A stretch of DNA of 41,457 nt from an uncultured bacterium (lineage in GTDB: Bacteria; Bacteroidota; Bacteroidia; Bacteroidales; Bacteroidaceae): assembly GCA_905215555.1 (NCBI GenBank), contig CAJMQU010000040.1, positions 1-41,457 of the forward strand. The letters are read 5' to 3'. The translations under genes were made by a program, and so were the position numbers. Below are positions 1-7,894 of this stretch, piece by piece; position 1 is the stretch's first letter, and each line of letters opens with the position of its first letter. Below the pieces are notes generated by a model. That model had not been told where the DNA came from and ran no database searches. It saw only the letters and a program-made list of their open reading frames with translations.

Positions 1-26
1 TTTAGATTTAAGGTTAGAAGAATTGT

Positions 27-52
27 GGAAGTCGTGAGACTTCCCTTTTTTT
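27..52 (+). terminator. Rho-independent terminator of a gene left of the window
   Basis: A perfect 7-bp stem (27-33 with 38-44), a GTGA tetraloop and a following run of T residues (46-52) form a classic intrinsic terminator reading rightward. It would end a + strand transcript whose gene lies outside the window. No coding sequence is visible between it and the transporter's 3' end at 269. Confidence 0.65.
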
Positions 53-210
53 CACCTTGAAGTTTTGCGCTTCCGTATTTCTCATGGACCGTTTGAAGGT
101 AGAATTTGCTAAAGCATACCGAGGTTCATGGTTTTCACGGGAGAGAGCAGGAGAGAGTCGCTTCGTGAGAAGAGGCTTTTTTTGTGCCCGTACTTTTCCT
201 ATTATATACT

Positions 211-240
211 AAAAAAGGTGCTCGAAAAGAGCACCTTTTT
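211..240. terminator. Bidirectional intrinsic terminator downstream of the MFS gene
   Basis: A 7-bp GC-rich stem GGTGCTC/GAGCACC (217-223 with 229-235) is flanked by A residues on the left and T residues on the right, so it can terminate in both directions. It lies about 30 bases past the stop codon of the leftward transporter gene, where that transcript would be expected to end. Confidence 0.85.
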
Positions 241-268
241 CATTATCTGTTATACTATAATTATAGTA

Positions 269-1714
269 TTATTCCAATACGATAGGTTTGTATTTCGGAA
301 CCAAAGCCTTCATCACAACCCAACCAATCAGGTAAGCGACTGCACATACGCAGAAGATGACGAAGTATCCTGCGGGTTTACCTTCAAAGCCCATGAACGT
401 CATATTGGTTTCTCCGGCATAAACGAAGAGTTCACCTGCTATGAATTGCAGCAGCATAGAACCAATGCCACCTGCCATACCACCAATACCGGTGATACTT
501 GCAATAGCTGCACGGGGGAACATATCACTTACCGTAGAGAAGATATTGGCAGACCAGGATTGATGAGCCGCACCACCGATACCGATCATGATAACCGGCA
601 ACCACGGAGATATAGTACCCAAAGGTTGTGCCAGCAATACCACCAGCGGGAAGAATGCGAAAATCAGCATGGCGCGCATACGAGCTGCATAAGGGTTCAA
701 GCCGGTTTTCCTCATGATGATGGTAGGCAATTTACCACCATAGATAGAGAGCATCGTAATGGCATACAGCGTAAAGATCAGTGCCATACCCAATCCTTCG
801 GAGGTTTTGATGCCGAATTGCGTATTTAGGTAAGAGGGGGTCCAGAACAGGAAGAACCACCACACACCGTCCGTCATAAACTTACCGAAAGCGAATGCCC
901 AAGTTTGCTTGTAGCTGAAGCACTGCCAGAATTTCATTTTCTTTTCGTCTTTCTCTGCTACCATTGGAGCGGCACCCTCTTCGTAGCTGTCCTGTTCGAT
1001 GTAGTCAAGTTCAGCTTTGTTTACGTGTTTACTTTCAGAAGGTTTGGAATACATGAATACCCAGAATCCCATCCAGATAAAACCAAGTCCACCAATTACG
1101 ATGAAAGCCATTTCCCAGCCCCAGGCTTTGGCCAACAAAGGAATACTCAGCGGAGCAATCAAAGCACCGATAGAAGCACCGGCATTAAAGATAGAAGTAG
1201 CATATGCGCGGTCTTTCTTGGGGAAATACTCGGCAGTTACTTTGATAGCTGCGGGGAAGTTACCAGCCTCACCAAGTGCCAGTACGCAACGGGCAGCAAG
1301 GAAGCAATACATACTGACAGTAGCGATAGTCACTACAACATCACCGGTCGCTCCCATTAATTCGGCTGCACTGTGCAGACCTACGAAATGTTCGGTAACG
1401 ATACCGCAGAATGCATGGAGGCAGGCACCTGCCGACCATACACCGATAGCCCAAAGAAAACCTTTCTTAGTTCCCATCCAGTCTATGAAACGGCCTGCAA
1501 ATAACATGCAGACTGCATAAACTATAGAAAAGACAGAAGTGATAATACCGTAGTGTGATTCGTCCCAGTGGAATTCAGGTTTGATAAATTCATCCCACGT
1601 CAATGACAGCACCTGGCGGTCAAGGTAGTTTACTGTTGTCGCAAAAAATAACATGGCACAGATGGTCCATCTATAGTTGGTCATCTTTTCCACTGCATTT
1701 TGATTTAAACTCAT
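269..1714 (-). CDS. MFS transporter, hexuronate (ExuT-like, ACS family)
   Basis: 481-residue integral membrane protein with about twelve hydrophobic segments, the usual size of the anion:cation symporter family. After a short cytoplasmic N terminus the first helix carries NYLDRQVLS, typical of ExuT/GudP-type hexuronate and glucarate permeases. The loop after the second helix has the MFS motif-A-like stretch GRFIDWMGTKKG. The likely role is uptake of galacturonate or a related uronate across the inner membrane after oligosaccharides are split in the periplasm. It diverges from the GH105-pectinesterase genes and shares their control region, which supports a pectin role. The substrate is inferred from family and context; a glucuronate or aldonate carrier is possible. 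Confidence 0.85.
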   Translation of the reverse strand: MSLNQNAVEKMTNYRWTICAMLFFATTVNYLDRQVLSLTWDEFIKPEFHWDESHYGIITSVFSIVYAVCMLFAGRFIDWMGTKKGFLWAIGVWSAGACLHAFCGIVTEHFVGLHSAAELMGATGDVVVTIATVSMYCFLAARCVLALGEAGNFPAAIKVTAEYFPKKDRAYATSIFNAGASIGALIAPLSIPLLAKAWGWEMAFIVIGGLGFIWMGFWVFMYSKPSESKHVNKAELDYIEQDSYEEGAAPMVAEKDEKKMKFWQCFSYKQTWAFAFGKFMTDGVWWFFLFWTPSYLNTQFGIKTSEGLGMALIFTLYAITMLSIYGGKLPTIIMRKTGLNPYAARMRAMLIFAFFPLVVLLAQPLGTISPWLPVIMIGIGGAAHQSWSANIFSTVSDMFPRAAIASITGIGGMAGGIGSMLLQFIAGELFVYAGETNMTFMGFEGKPAGYFVIFCVCAVAYLIGWVVMKALVPKYKPIVLE

Positions 1715-1754
1715 GATACGTTGATTTAAAATTATTAATTCTTATTTCTGGGGC

Positions 1755-1762
1755 CAAAAATA
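1755..1762 (-). promoter_or_regulatory. Candidate -7 element for the transporter gene
   Basis: On the - strand this reads TATTTTTG, matching the Bacteroides -7 consensus TAnnTTTG. It lies about 40 bases upstream of the transporter ATG at 1714. No convincing -33 TTTG is visible at the usual spacing, so this rests on the -7 match alone. Confidence 0.4.
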
Positions 1763-1844
1763 CACATTATTTGATGTAAATCAATACATTTTTCGTCTAT
1801 TTTCCTGCAATTTTTGTTCCAAGTGCAAATAAATGGCAAAAAAA

Positions 1845-1888
1845 CTCGTTATCGCGCACGAAATCATTCGTTCTCGTACACGAAAAAT
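1845..1888. promoter_or_regulatory. Two 22-bp direct repeats with TCGT-N8-ACGA dyads (candidate operator)
   Basis: Two adjacent 22-base units (1845-1866 and 1867-1888) agree at 15 of their first 19 positions, sharing TCGTT, TCG and CACGAAA in register. Each also holds a TCGT-N8-ACGA inverted repeat (1846-1861 and 1868-1883). The pair sits in the 301-base divergent gap between the transporter and GH105 genes, about 75 bases upstream of the GH105 -7 element, a good place for an activator site. Spacing of 22 bp (two helical turns) suits a dimer of AraC-type HTCS output domains. That assignment is inference. The rest of the gap is A-rich and holds no gene. Confidence 0.5.
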
Positions 1889-1963
1889 TAACCTTGCAGA
1901 GAGCAAAAATAAATAATGCACCTTTTCAGTCGAAAAATACACAATAGATTAGGAGGGAACCGC

Positions 1964-1971
1964 TATCTTTG
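1964..1971 (+). promoter_or_regulatory. -7 element of the GH105/pectinesterase operon
   Basis: TATCTTTG matches the Bacteroides TAnnTTTG consensus exactly, 44 bases upstream of the GH105 start codon. No clear -33 TTTG is seen, as often happens at activator-dependent promoters. Confidence 0.55.
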
Positions 1972-2015
1972 TCACATTACTTAAAATAATCTATATACCT
2001 AAAAACAAAAACAGA

Positions 2016-3236
2016 ATGATGAACAATCTGATTTGTAAAACTTTTGTTATGGGAGCATTGATTTGCTCCACCCACTTGGCTGCCCAGAAGGTAAGTGATA
2101 AGCAACCGTGGTCGGTACGTATGGTAGAGTCGGAGATGATTCGTTGCCCGGAATCCTGGCAGTTGGATTTCCAACCGAGATTGAAATGGGATTATTGTCA
2201 CGGTCTGGAACTGCAGGCCATGCTGGATGTGTATGATGCCTATGGAGATCAGAAGATGTTTGACTATGCGTTGGCTTATGCGGACACCATGATACACAAC
2301 GACGGAAGCATCGAAACTTATAAATTGCATGAGTATAATATTGACCGTCTGAATTCAGGTAAATTCCTGTTCCGCATTTATGAGCAGACAAAAGATGAAA
2401 AATACAAGAAGGCTATCGATCTGCTTCGCAGCCAGCTCGACACACATCCGCGCAATGATGACGGTGGCTTTTGGCATAAGAAAGTATATCCGAACCAAAT
2501 GTGGTTGGACGGCCTTTATATGGGAGCACCTTTCTATGCTGAATATGCATTCCGGAATAATCGTGTGCAGGATTATCCGGATGTTGTAAATCAGTTCATT
2601 ACAGTGGCTCGACATACATACGACCCGAAGAACGGACTCTATCGTCATGCTTGCGATGTGAGCCGCAAGGAGCGTTGGGCAGATCCTGTCACGGGACAAT
2701 CGCAACACAGCTGGGGACGTGCTATGGGCTGGTATGCTATGGCATTTGTAGATGCACTCGACTTTATCCCGGAGCATGAGGCAGGGCGTGATTCCATGCT
2801 TGTTATCCTTAATAATATTGCTGCACAAGTGAAGCGTATACAAGATCCGAAAACTGGATTGTGGTATCAAGTATTGGACAAGAGCGGTGAAAAGGGGAAC
2901 TATTTGGAGTCTTCTTGCTCTACTATGTTCGTATATGCATTGTTCAAAGCTGTTCGTAAGGGTTATATTGATAAATCTTATCTGAAAGTAGCGCTGAAAG
3001 GCTATCAAGGTATTCTTGATAATTTTATCGAAGTGGATAAAGACGGTGTGGTGACTATAACCAAGGCTTGTGCTGTTGCCGGCTTGGGGGGAAAAAATTA
3101 CCGTATGGGCGATTACACCTATTATATAAATGAAACAATCCGCAGCAATGATCCCAAAGCGGTAGGTCCGTTTATCATGGCAAGCCTGGAGTGGGAACGT
3201 CTGCAGCAAGTTAAGAAAATCGTAAATCAGAAATAA
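2016..3236 (+). CDS. GH105 unsaturated rhamnogalacturonyl/galacturonyl hydrolase
   Basis: 406 residues with a signal peptide ending near AAQ (21-24), so periplasmic. The remainder is the alpha6/alpha6-barrel of YteR/YesR-type GH105 enzymes, which hydrate the unsaturated uronate at the non-reducing end of lyase-made oligosaccharides and release it. The motif QMWLDGLYMG (161-170) carries the family's catalytic Asp, here D165. Aromatic sugar-contact motifs such as HSWGRAMGWYAM follow. Length matches the family. The start (MMNNLICK) is directly followed by the signal sequence. Only 4 bases separate its stop from the pectinesterase ATG, so the two are co-transcribed. Preference for a rhamnose- or galacturonate-linked aglycone cannot be told from sequence. 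Confidence 0.9.
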   Translation: MMNNLICKTFVMGALICSTHLAAQKVSDKQPWSVRMVESEMIRCPESWQLDFQPRLKWDYCHGLELQAMLDVYDAYGDQKMFDYALAYADTMIHNDGSIETYKLHEYNIDRLNSGKFLFRIYEQTKDEKYKKAIDLLRSQLDTHPRNDDGGFWHKKVYPNQMWLDGLYMGAPFYAEYAFRNNRVQDYPDVVNQFITVARHTYDPKNGLYRHACDVSRKERWADPVTGQSQHSWGRAMGWYAMAFVDALDFIPEHEAGRDSMLVILNNIAAQVKRIQDPKTGLWYQVLDKSGEKGNYLESSCSTMFVYALFKAVRKGYIDKSYLKVALKGYQGILDNFIEVDKDGVVTITKACAVAGLGGKNYRMGDYTYYINETIRSNDPKAVGPFIMASLEWERLQQVKKIVNQK

Positions 3237-3240
3237 AGCT

Positions 3241-4209
3241 ATGAAACGACTGACCTATTATTTATGCGGTATCGCCCTCCTCCTTGTGGGCATCATGCCG
3301 ATGTCGGCACAGACTCAATGGAAAGATACGATTGTGGTAACCCGTGACGGTTCGGGTGACTATCGTACGCTGACGGAAGCAATGGAAGGCATCCGTGCCT
3401 TTATGGATTATAAGGTAACGGTGCTGGTGAAGAATGGTGTTTATAAGGAGAAAGTGATTATCCCGTCCTGGATTCAGAATGTGGATTTCATCGGTGAAAG
3501 TGTAGAAAAAACGATTATCACCTATGATGACCATGCTAATATCAATAAGATGGGAACTTTCCGTACTTATACAGTGAAGGTGCAGGGCAACAACATCACT
3601 TTCAAGAATCTGACAATAGAGAACAATGCAGCCAGATTGGGACAAGCCGTTGCACTCCACACTGAGGGGGATAAACTGGTGTTCATAAATTGCCGCCTTC
3701 TGGGAAATCAGGATACTATCTATACAGGTGCCGCAGGCACACGCCTGTATTTCGTGGATTGCTACATTGAAGGAACCACCGATTTTATTTTCGGCCCTTC
3801 TACCGCCTTATTTGAGAATTGCGAAATCCGTAGTAAAACCAATTCTTATGTAACGGCAGCTTCTACTCCCGAAGATATTGCAGTAGGCTATGTTTTCAAA
3901 AATTGCAGGCTGACTGCTGAACCGGGAGTGGATAAAGTATATCTGGGACGCCCTTGGCGTCCATACGCTGCTACTGTATTTATCAATTGCGAGATGGGTA
4001 AACACATTCGTCCCGAAGGATGGCATAACTGGGGGAAAACGGAAAATGAGCGGACAGCCCGCTATGCAGAGTATGGAAGTAAAGGAGACGGTGCTTCGGC
4101 AACCGGTCGTGTGAAATGGGCGAAACAACTGACCAAAAAGGAGGCAGCCCAATACGATGACCTGAATTATATCTATAGAATGTGTAGTGACTGGAAGCCT
4201 GTGAATTAG
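3241..4209 (+). CDS. CE8 pectin methylesterase
   Basis: 322 residues: a signal peptide (to about SAQ, 22-24), then a single right-handed beta-helix pectinesterase domain. All CE8 landmarks are present: GVYKEK (66-71), GQAVALH, QDT with D158 (general acid), DFIFG with D181 (nucleophile) and GRPW with R237. It removes methyl esters from homogalacturonan or its oligosaccharides, preparing them for GH28 or lyase attack; it is presumably periplasmic. It is translationally close to GH105 and homologous to the C-terminal half of the fusion enzyme downstream. Confidence 0.93.
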   Translation: MKRLTYYLCGIALLLVGIMPMSAQTQWKDTIVVTRDGSGDYRTLTEAMEGIRAFMDYKVTVLVKNGVYKEKVIIPSWIQNVDFIGESVEKTIITYDDHANINKMGTFRTYTVKVQGNNITFKNLTIENNAARLGQAVALHTEGDKLVFINCRLLGNQDTIYTGAAGTRLYFVDCYIEGTTDFIFGPSTALFENCEIRSKTNSYVTAASTPEDIAVGYVFKNCRLTAEPGVDKVYLGRPWRPYAATVFINCEMGKHIRPEGWHNWGKTENERTARYAEYGSKGDGASATGRVKWAKQLTKKEAAQYDDLNYIYRMCSDWKPVN

Positions 4210-4273
4210 GAACTTATCTTCCTGCTTGCAAGAAGTTAACTCTTTGTTGACAGGAACTTAACTTCTTGTAGGC
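4208..4273. repeat. Three 22-bp degenerate tandem repeats after the CE8 gene
   Basis: Units at 4208-4229, 4230-4251 and 4252-4273 follow each other without a gap. The first and third agree at 17 of 22 positions, the second and third at 16 of 22. The consensus is close to AGGAACTTAACTTCTTGTNGGC. The first unit overlaps the CE8 stop codon. The same bases can form an 11-bp stem (4229-4239 with 4258-4268) that could act as a 3' hairpin, though no T tract follows. The rest of the gap up to 4489 holds phased T tracts and no gene. Confidence 0.6.
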
Positions 4274-4370
4274 AAAGTATTGCACCTGTTCGTTGCAGCC
4301 TATGATTCAGCGCACTACTTCTTCGCCTGTGGATTCCCAGGCGATTTCTTTTTTAAGGATGGAAGTGTCA

Positions 4371-4449
4371 TTTTGGGGCTTTACTATTAATTTTTCTACC
4401 GATTGTGGCTTTTTTTACACTTCAGAACCTCTGTTTTTGGGTAATATTG
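4371..4449 (+). promoter_or_regulatory. T-tract-rich promoter region of the CE12-CE8 gene
   Basis: T runs begin at 4371, 4391, 4410 and 4434, roughly two helical turns apart, which would bend the DNA or mark degenerate repeat units. A near-consensus -7 element, TAATATTG (4442-4449, one mismatch to TAnnTTTG), lies about 40 bases upstream of the ATG at 4490. This suggests that the fusion esterase has its own promoter in addition to any read-through. Weak evidence. Confidence 0.3.
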
Positions 4450-4489
4450 CACCCGGAAAATAAAAATACTATTTTATAAATAATGAACC

Positions 4490-6256
4490 ATGAAACATAA
4501 GTTGACATTACTGTTGGGGTTGTTCTTTTTGCTCTCGGCTTTCAGGGCTGACAAACCTCTGATTACTATTTTTATGATTGGTGATTCCACCATGGCCAAT
4601 AAGTCGTTGACAGGTGGAAATCCCGAACGTGGCTGGGGACAGATGTTGCCCGGTTATCTTTCCGAAGAAATTCGCGTGGACAATCATGCTGTGAACGGGC
4701 GCAGTTCAAAGAGCTTCATAGATGAAGGACGTTGGGAGAAGGGCATTTCGCAGGTGAAGAAAGGGGACTATGTATTTATCCAGTTCGGACACAACGATGA
4801 GAAGTCGGACCCAAAGCGTTATACCGCTCCCGGAGGTACTTTTGATGAGAATCTGAAACGGTTTGTGAACGAGACACGTGCCAAAGGGGGGATTCCGGTC
4901 TTGTTTAATTCTATCGTGCGCCGTAACTTCGGAACAGCAAACGGTGATGCAGTGGCTCAGGCCATCAGCCAGGATGACATACAGAAAGGAGTGAATCCGG
5001 ATGCGAAGCGGGAGGCCTCGGAACAGCCTGCTGCTGCAGAAGGTGATAAACTTATTGATACGCATGGGGCTTATCTGGACTCTCCGCGAAATGTTGCGAA
5101 AGAGTTGGGAGTGGCATTTGTAGACATGAATAAGGTGACGCATGACTTGGTGGAAGGCATGGGTCCCGTAGAATCGAAGAAACTATTCATGTGGGTACCT
5201 GCTAATCAGATTGCCGCTATACCCAAGGGGCGTGAAGATAATACTCACCTGAATGTTTATGGTGGCCGTATAGTGGCTGGGTTGGCTATGGATGCAATTG
5301 CTAAGGAAGTGCCGGAACTGGCGAAATATGTCCGTCATTATGATTTCGTGGTGGCGCAAGATGGTAGTGGAGACTTCTTTACGGTGCAGGAGGCTATTGA
5401 TGCCGTTCCCGATTTCCGTAAGAATGTACGTACTACGATATTGGTTCGCAAAGGCGTGTATAAGGAGAAAATTGTGGTTCCGGAAAGTAAAATCAATATT
5501 TCTTTGATCGGACAGGACGGAGCAGTACTTTCCTATGATGACTATGCACAGAAAAAGAATTGTTTTGGTGAGGAAAAGGGAACTTCAGGTTCGTCCTCCT
5601 GCTATATTTATGCTCCCGATTTTTATGCGGAGAATATCACGTTTGAAAACTCCGCCGGCCCGGTGGGGCAGGCTGTAGCCTGTTTTGTCAGTGCCGACCG
5701 TGTTTGCTTCAAGAACTGCCGTTTCCTCGGTTGTCAGGATACACTCTATACCTATGGGAAAGGTTGTCGCCAATATTATGAAGATTGCTACATCGAAGGT
5801 ACGGTCGATTTCATCTTCGGCTGGTCGACAGCGGTATTCAACCATTGTCATATTCATAGTAAAAGAGGTGGTTATGTGACGGCACCTTCCACCGACCAGG
5901 GAGAAAAGTATGGTTATGTGTTCTATGACTGCCGGTTGACGGCTGACGATGGTGTGAACGATGTATATCTTTCACGTCCCTGGCGTCCGTATGCGCAGGC
6001 TGTCTTTATCCGTTGCAATTTAGGTAAACACATTCTTCCTGCCGGTTGGAACAACTGGGGAAAAAAGGAAGCCGAGAAGACCGTATTTTATGCCGAATAC
6101 GAAAGTACAGGCGAAGGAGCCAATCCGAAAGCACGTGCCCCTTTCTCCCGTCAGTTGAAAAACATCAAAGGTTATGAGCCGGAGACCGTGCTTGCCGGAG
6201 AAGACGGATGGAATCCGGTGGAAAACGGGAATGAGCTGTTGGATATAAAACGCTGA
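4490..6256 (+). CDS. Bifunctional CE12 acetylesterase - CE8 pectin methylesterase fusion
   Basis: 588 residues with a signal peptide (about 1-20). Residues 25-275 are an SGNH hydrolase of CE12 (rhamnogalacturonan/pectin acetylesterase) type: block I GDST with nucleophile S33, block II VNGRSS (G70), block III GHND (N102), and a terminal D250-N-T-H253. Residues 285-575 are a complete CE8 pectinesterase with GVYKEK, QDTLY (D417), DFIFG (D440) and SRPW (R496). The enzyme should remove both acetyl and methyl groups from pectin. All catalytic residues are intact in both halves, so bifunctionality is plausible. It lies 42 bases upstream of another esterase, in the same direction. Confidence 0.92.
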   Translation: MKHKLTLLLGLFFLLSAFRADKPLITIFMIGDSTMANKSLTGGNPERGWGQMLPGYLSEEIRVDNHAVNGRSSKSFIDEGRWEKGISQVKKGDYVFIQFGHNDEKSDPKRYTAPGGTFDENLKRFVNETRAKGGIPVLFNSIVRRNFGTANGDAVAQAISQDDIQKGVNPDAKREASEQPAAAEGDKLIDTHGAYLDSPRNVAKELGVAFVDMNKVTHDLVEGMGPVESKKLFMWVPANQIAAIPKGREDNTHLNVYGGRIVAGLAMDAIAKEVPELAKYVRHYDFVVAQDGSGDFFTVQEAIDAVPDFRKNVRTTILVRKGVYKEKIVVPESKINISLIGQDGAVLSYDDYAQKKNCFGEEKGTSGSSSCYIYAPDFYAENITFENSAGPVGQAVACFVSADRVCFKNCRFLGCQDTLYTYGKGCRQYYEDCYIEGTVDFIFGWSTAVFNHCHIHSKRGGYVTAPSTDQGEKYGYVFYDCRLTADDGVNDVYLSRPWRPYAQAVFIRCNLGKHILPAGWNNWGKKEAEKTVFYAEYESTGEGANPKARAPFSRQLKNIKGYEPETVLAGEDGWNPVENGNELLDIKR

Positions 6257-6298
6257 TAAGAACTGAAGATTAATAAGAACTGAAAACATGAATACGCA

Positions 6299-7615
6299 AT
6301 GATGAAAAAGAACCTGTTTGTATTGTTGTTTACTCTGTTGCTTCCGGTGTCGTTTGCATCTGCGGAGAATTATCCGTACCGGAGCGATGTCCTTTGGGTG
6401 ACCGTACCCAATCATGCCGACTGGATTTATAAGACCGGAGAGAAAGCTACGGTTGAAGTGCAATTCTATAAATATGGCATTCCACAGGATGGTGTGACCG
6501 TGTCTTATGAGATAGGCGGAGATATGATGCCTGCCGAGACTTCCGGTTCTGTCACTTTGAAGCAAGGCAAGGCTGTGATTCCCATCGGAACCATGAAAGA
6601 ACCGGGATTTCGTGATTGCCGGATGACGGCAACCGTGGATGGAAAGAGCTATAAGCACCACGTAAAAGTCGGTTTCTCTCCGGAGAATATCAAGCCTTAT
6701 ACGCAGATGCCCAAAGACTTTAAAGAATTTTGGGATAACAATAAAGCGGAAGCTGCCAAATATCCGTTGACATATACGAAAGAATTGGCAAAGGAATACT
6801 GCACTGATAAGGTGAATTGTTACCTTGTCAAACTGATGTTGAATAATCGTGGACAAAGTATCTACGGTTATCTTTTCTATCCGAAGAATGCAGTGAAAGG
6901 TTCTTGTCCGGTTGTGCTTTGCCCACCGGGAGCAGGCGTCAAGACTATCAAGGAACCGTTGCGCCACAAATATTATGCGGAAGAAGGATGTATCCGTTTT
7001 GAAATCGAGATACATGGGTTGAACCCGACGATGACCGCAGAAGAATTCAAGGAAATCAGCAATGCTTTCAACGGCAGGGAAAACGGCTATCTGAACAATG
7101 GTCTGGACAATCGCGACAATTATTATATGAAACGCGTCTATTTGGCTTGTGTGCGCAGTATAGATTTGCTGACTTCCCTGCCGGAATGGGATGGCAAGAA
7201 TGTTATTGTCCAGGGGGGCAGTCAGGGCGGAGCTTTGGCCCTGATTACAACAGGTCTGGACAACCGTGTCAGTGCCTGCGTGGCCAATCATCCTGCTTTG
7301 AGTGATATGGCCGGTTATAAAGCCGGGCGTGCAGGCGGCTATCCCCATTTCTTCCGTACAGAAGGTATGGATACGCCTGATAAACTGCGGACAATGGCAT
7401 ATTATGATGTGGTGAACTTCGCCCGTCTGATAAAGGTACCTACTTATATCACCTGGGGATATAACGACGATGTATGTCCGCCTACCACCAGTTATGCCGT
7501 TTACAATACGCTGGATTGCCCGAAAGAAGCGTTGATTACCCCGATCAACGAACACTGGACTTCCAATGATACGGAATATGGGCAGTTGAAGTGGATATTG
7601 AAACATCTGAAATAA
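6299..7615 (+). CDS. CE7-like acetyl (xylan/pectin) esterase
   Basis: 438 residues: a signal peptide (to about ASA, 19-22), an Ig-like N-terminal domain of roughly 100 residues, then an AXE1/CE7-type alpha/beta hydrolase. The nucleophile is S308 in GGSQGG; the acid is D390 in the NDDVCPP segment, which matches the DxVCPP motif of CE7; the base is H419 in NEHW. CE7 enzymes deacetylate small acetylated sugars. In this operon acetylated pectic oligosaccharides are the likely substrate, but that is inferred. ATG codons at 6299 and 6302 are equivalent starts. It is the last gene of the + strand esterase run and is followed by a strong terminator. Confidence 0.85.
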   Translation: MMKKNLFVLLFTLLLPVSFASAENYPYRSDVLWVTVPNHADWIYKTGEKATVEVQFYKYGIPQDGVTVSYEIGGDMMPAETSGSVTLKQGKAVIPIGTMKEPGFRDCRMTATVDGKSYKHHVKVGFSPENIKPYTQMPKDFKEFWDNNKAEAAKYPLTYTKELAKEYCTDKVNCYLVKLMLNNRGQSIYGYLFYPKNAVKGSCPVVLCPPGAGVKTIKEPLRHKYYAEEGCIRFEIEIHGLNPTMTAEEFKEISNAFNGRENGYLNNGLDNRDNYYMKRVYLACVRSIDLLTSLPEWDGKNVIVQGGSQGGALALITTGLDNRVSACVANHPALSDMAGYKAGRAGGYPHFFRTEGMDTPDKLRTMAYYDVVNFARLIKVPTYITWGYNDDVCPPTTSYAVYNTLDCPKEALITPINEHWTSNDTEYGQLKWILKHLK

Positions 7616-7636
7616 ACGGAAATCATTTCCTTGTTT

Positions 7637-7686
7637 CCCCCCAGATTAATTCTTGTATGAAAGAGTAAATCCGGGGGGATTTTTTG
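7637..7686 (+). terminator. Terminator of the esterase operon
   Basis: CCCCCC (7637-7642) pairs with GGGGGG (7673-7678), and the interior 11-base arms (7644-7654 with 7661-7671) also pair at 9 of 11 positions. This makes one long hairpin, followed at once by ATTTTTTG. It lies 22 bases past the CE7-like stop codon and separates the esterase genes from the SusC1 unit. Confidence 0.85.
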
Positions 7687-7728
7687 TGTGTTTATTGTGA
7701 GAATTTCCTCCTTATCCCATCTACAGCT

Positions 7729-7794
7729 TGTTTGGAGCGAGGTAAGGTGATTTTTACACCGAATCGAACATATTTTTCACCTGGAAGAAATATA
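7729..7794. promoter_or_regulatory. Weak 22-bp phased T-tract repeats upstream of SusC1
   Basis: Units beginning at 7729, 7751 and 7773 share T at positions 1 and 3-5, G11, A17 and A22. Units two and three both begin with TTTTT and agree at about 12 of 22 positions. A TACTTTG sequence (7803-7809), one base short of the -7 consensus, follows. The placement suits an HTCS operator for the SusC1 promoter, but the similarity is low. Confidence 0.3.
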
Positions 7795-7894
7795 TATTCC
7801 ACTACTTTGCAAGTGCAAGGCACAGCCTATGTACCTTGTTCATTAACCAAAATGAAGAGAATATATCTAAGTTTAATCAAAAAATCATTTACTT

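Noticed and set aside
84..212. A 42-codon + strand open frame between two terminators
   Set aside because: No ribosome-binding context, basic low-complexity product, and it runs into the second hairpin region. It is probably chance reading through structured RNA.
128..829. Long + strand open frame antisense to the transporter
   Set aside because: It overlaps a clear MFS gene on the other strand and its translation is Cys/His/Thr-rich without any domain; a shadow of the real gene.
6020..7606. 528-codon - strand open frame opposite the CE8/CE7 genes
   Set aside because: Its length is notable, but both opposite genes have intact catalytic motifs. The antisense product is His/Ile/Arg-rich and lacks a recognisable fold.
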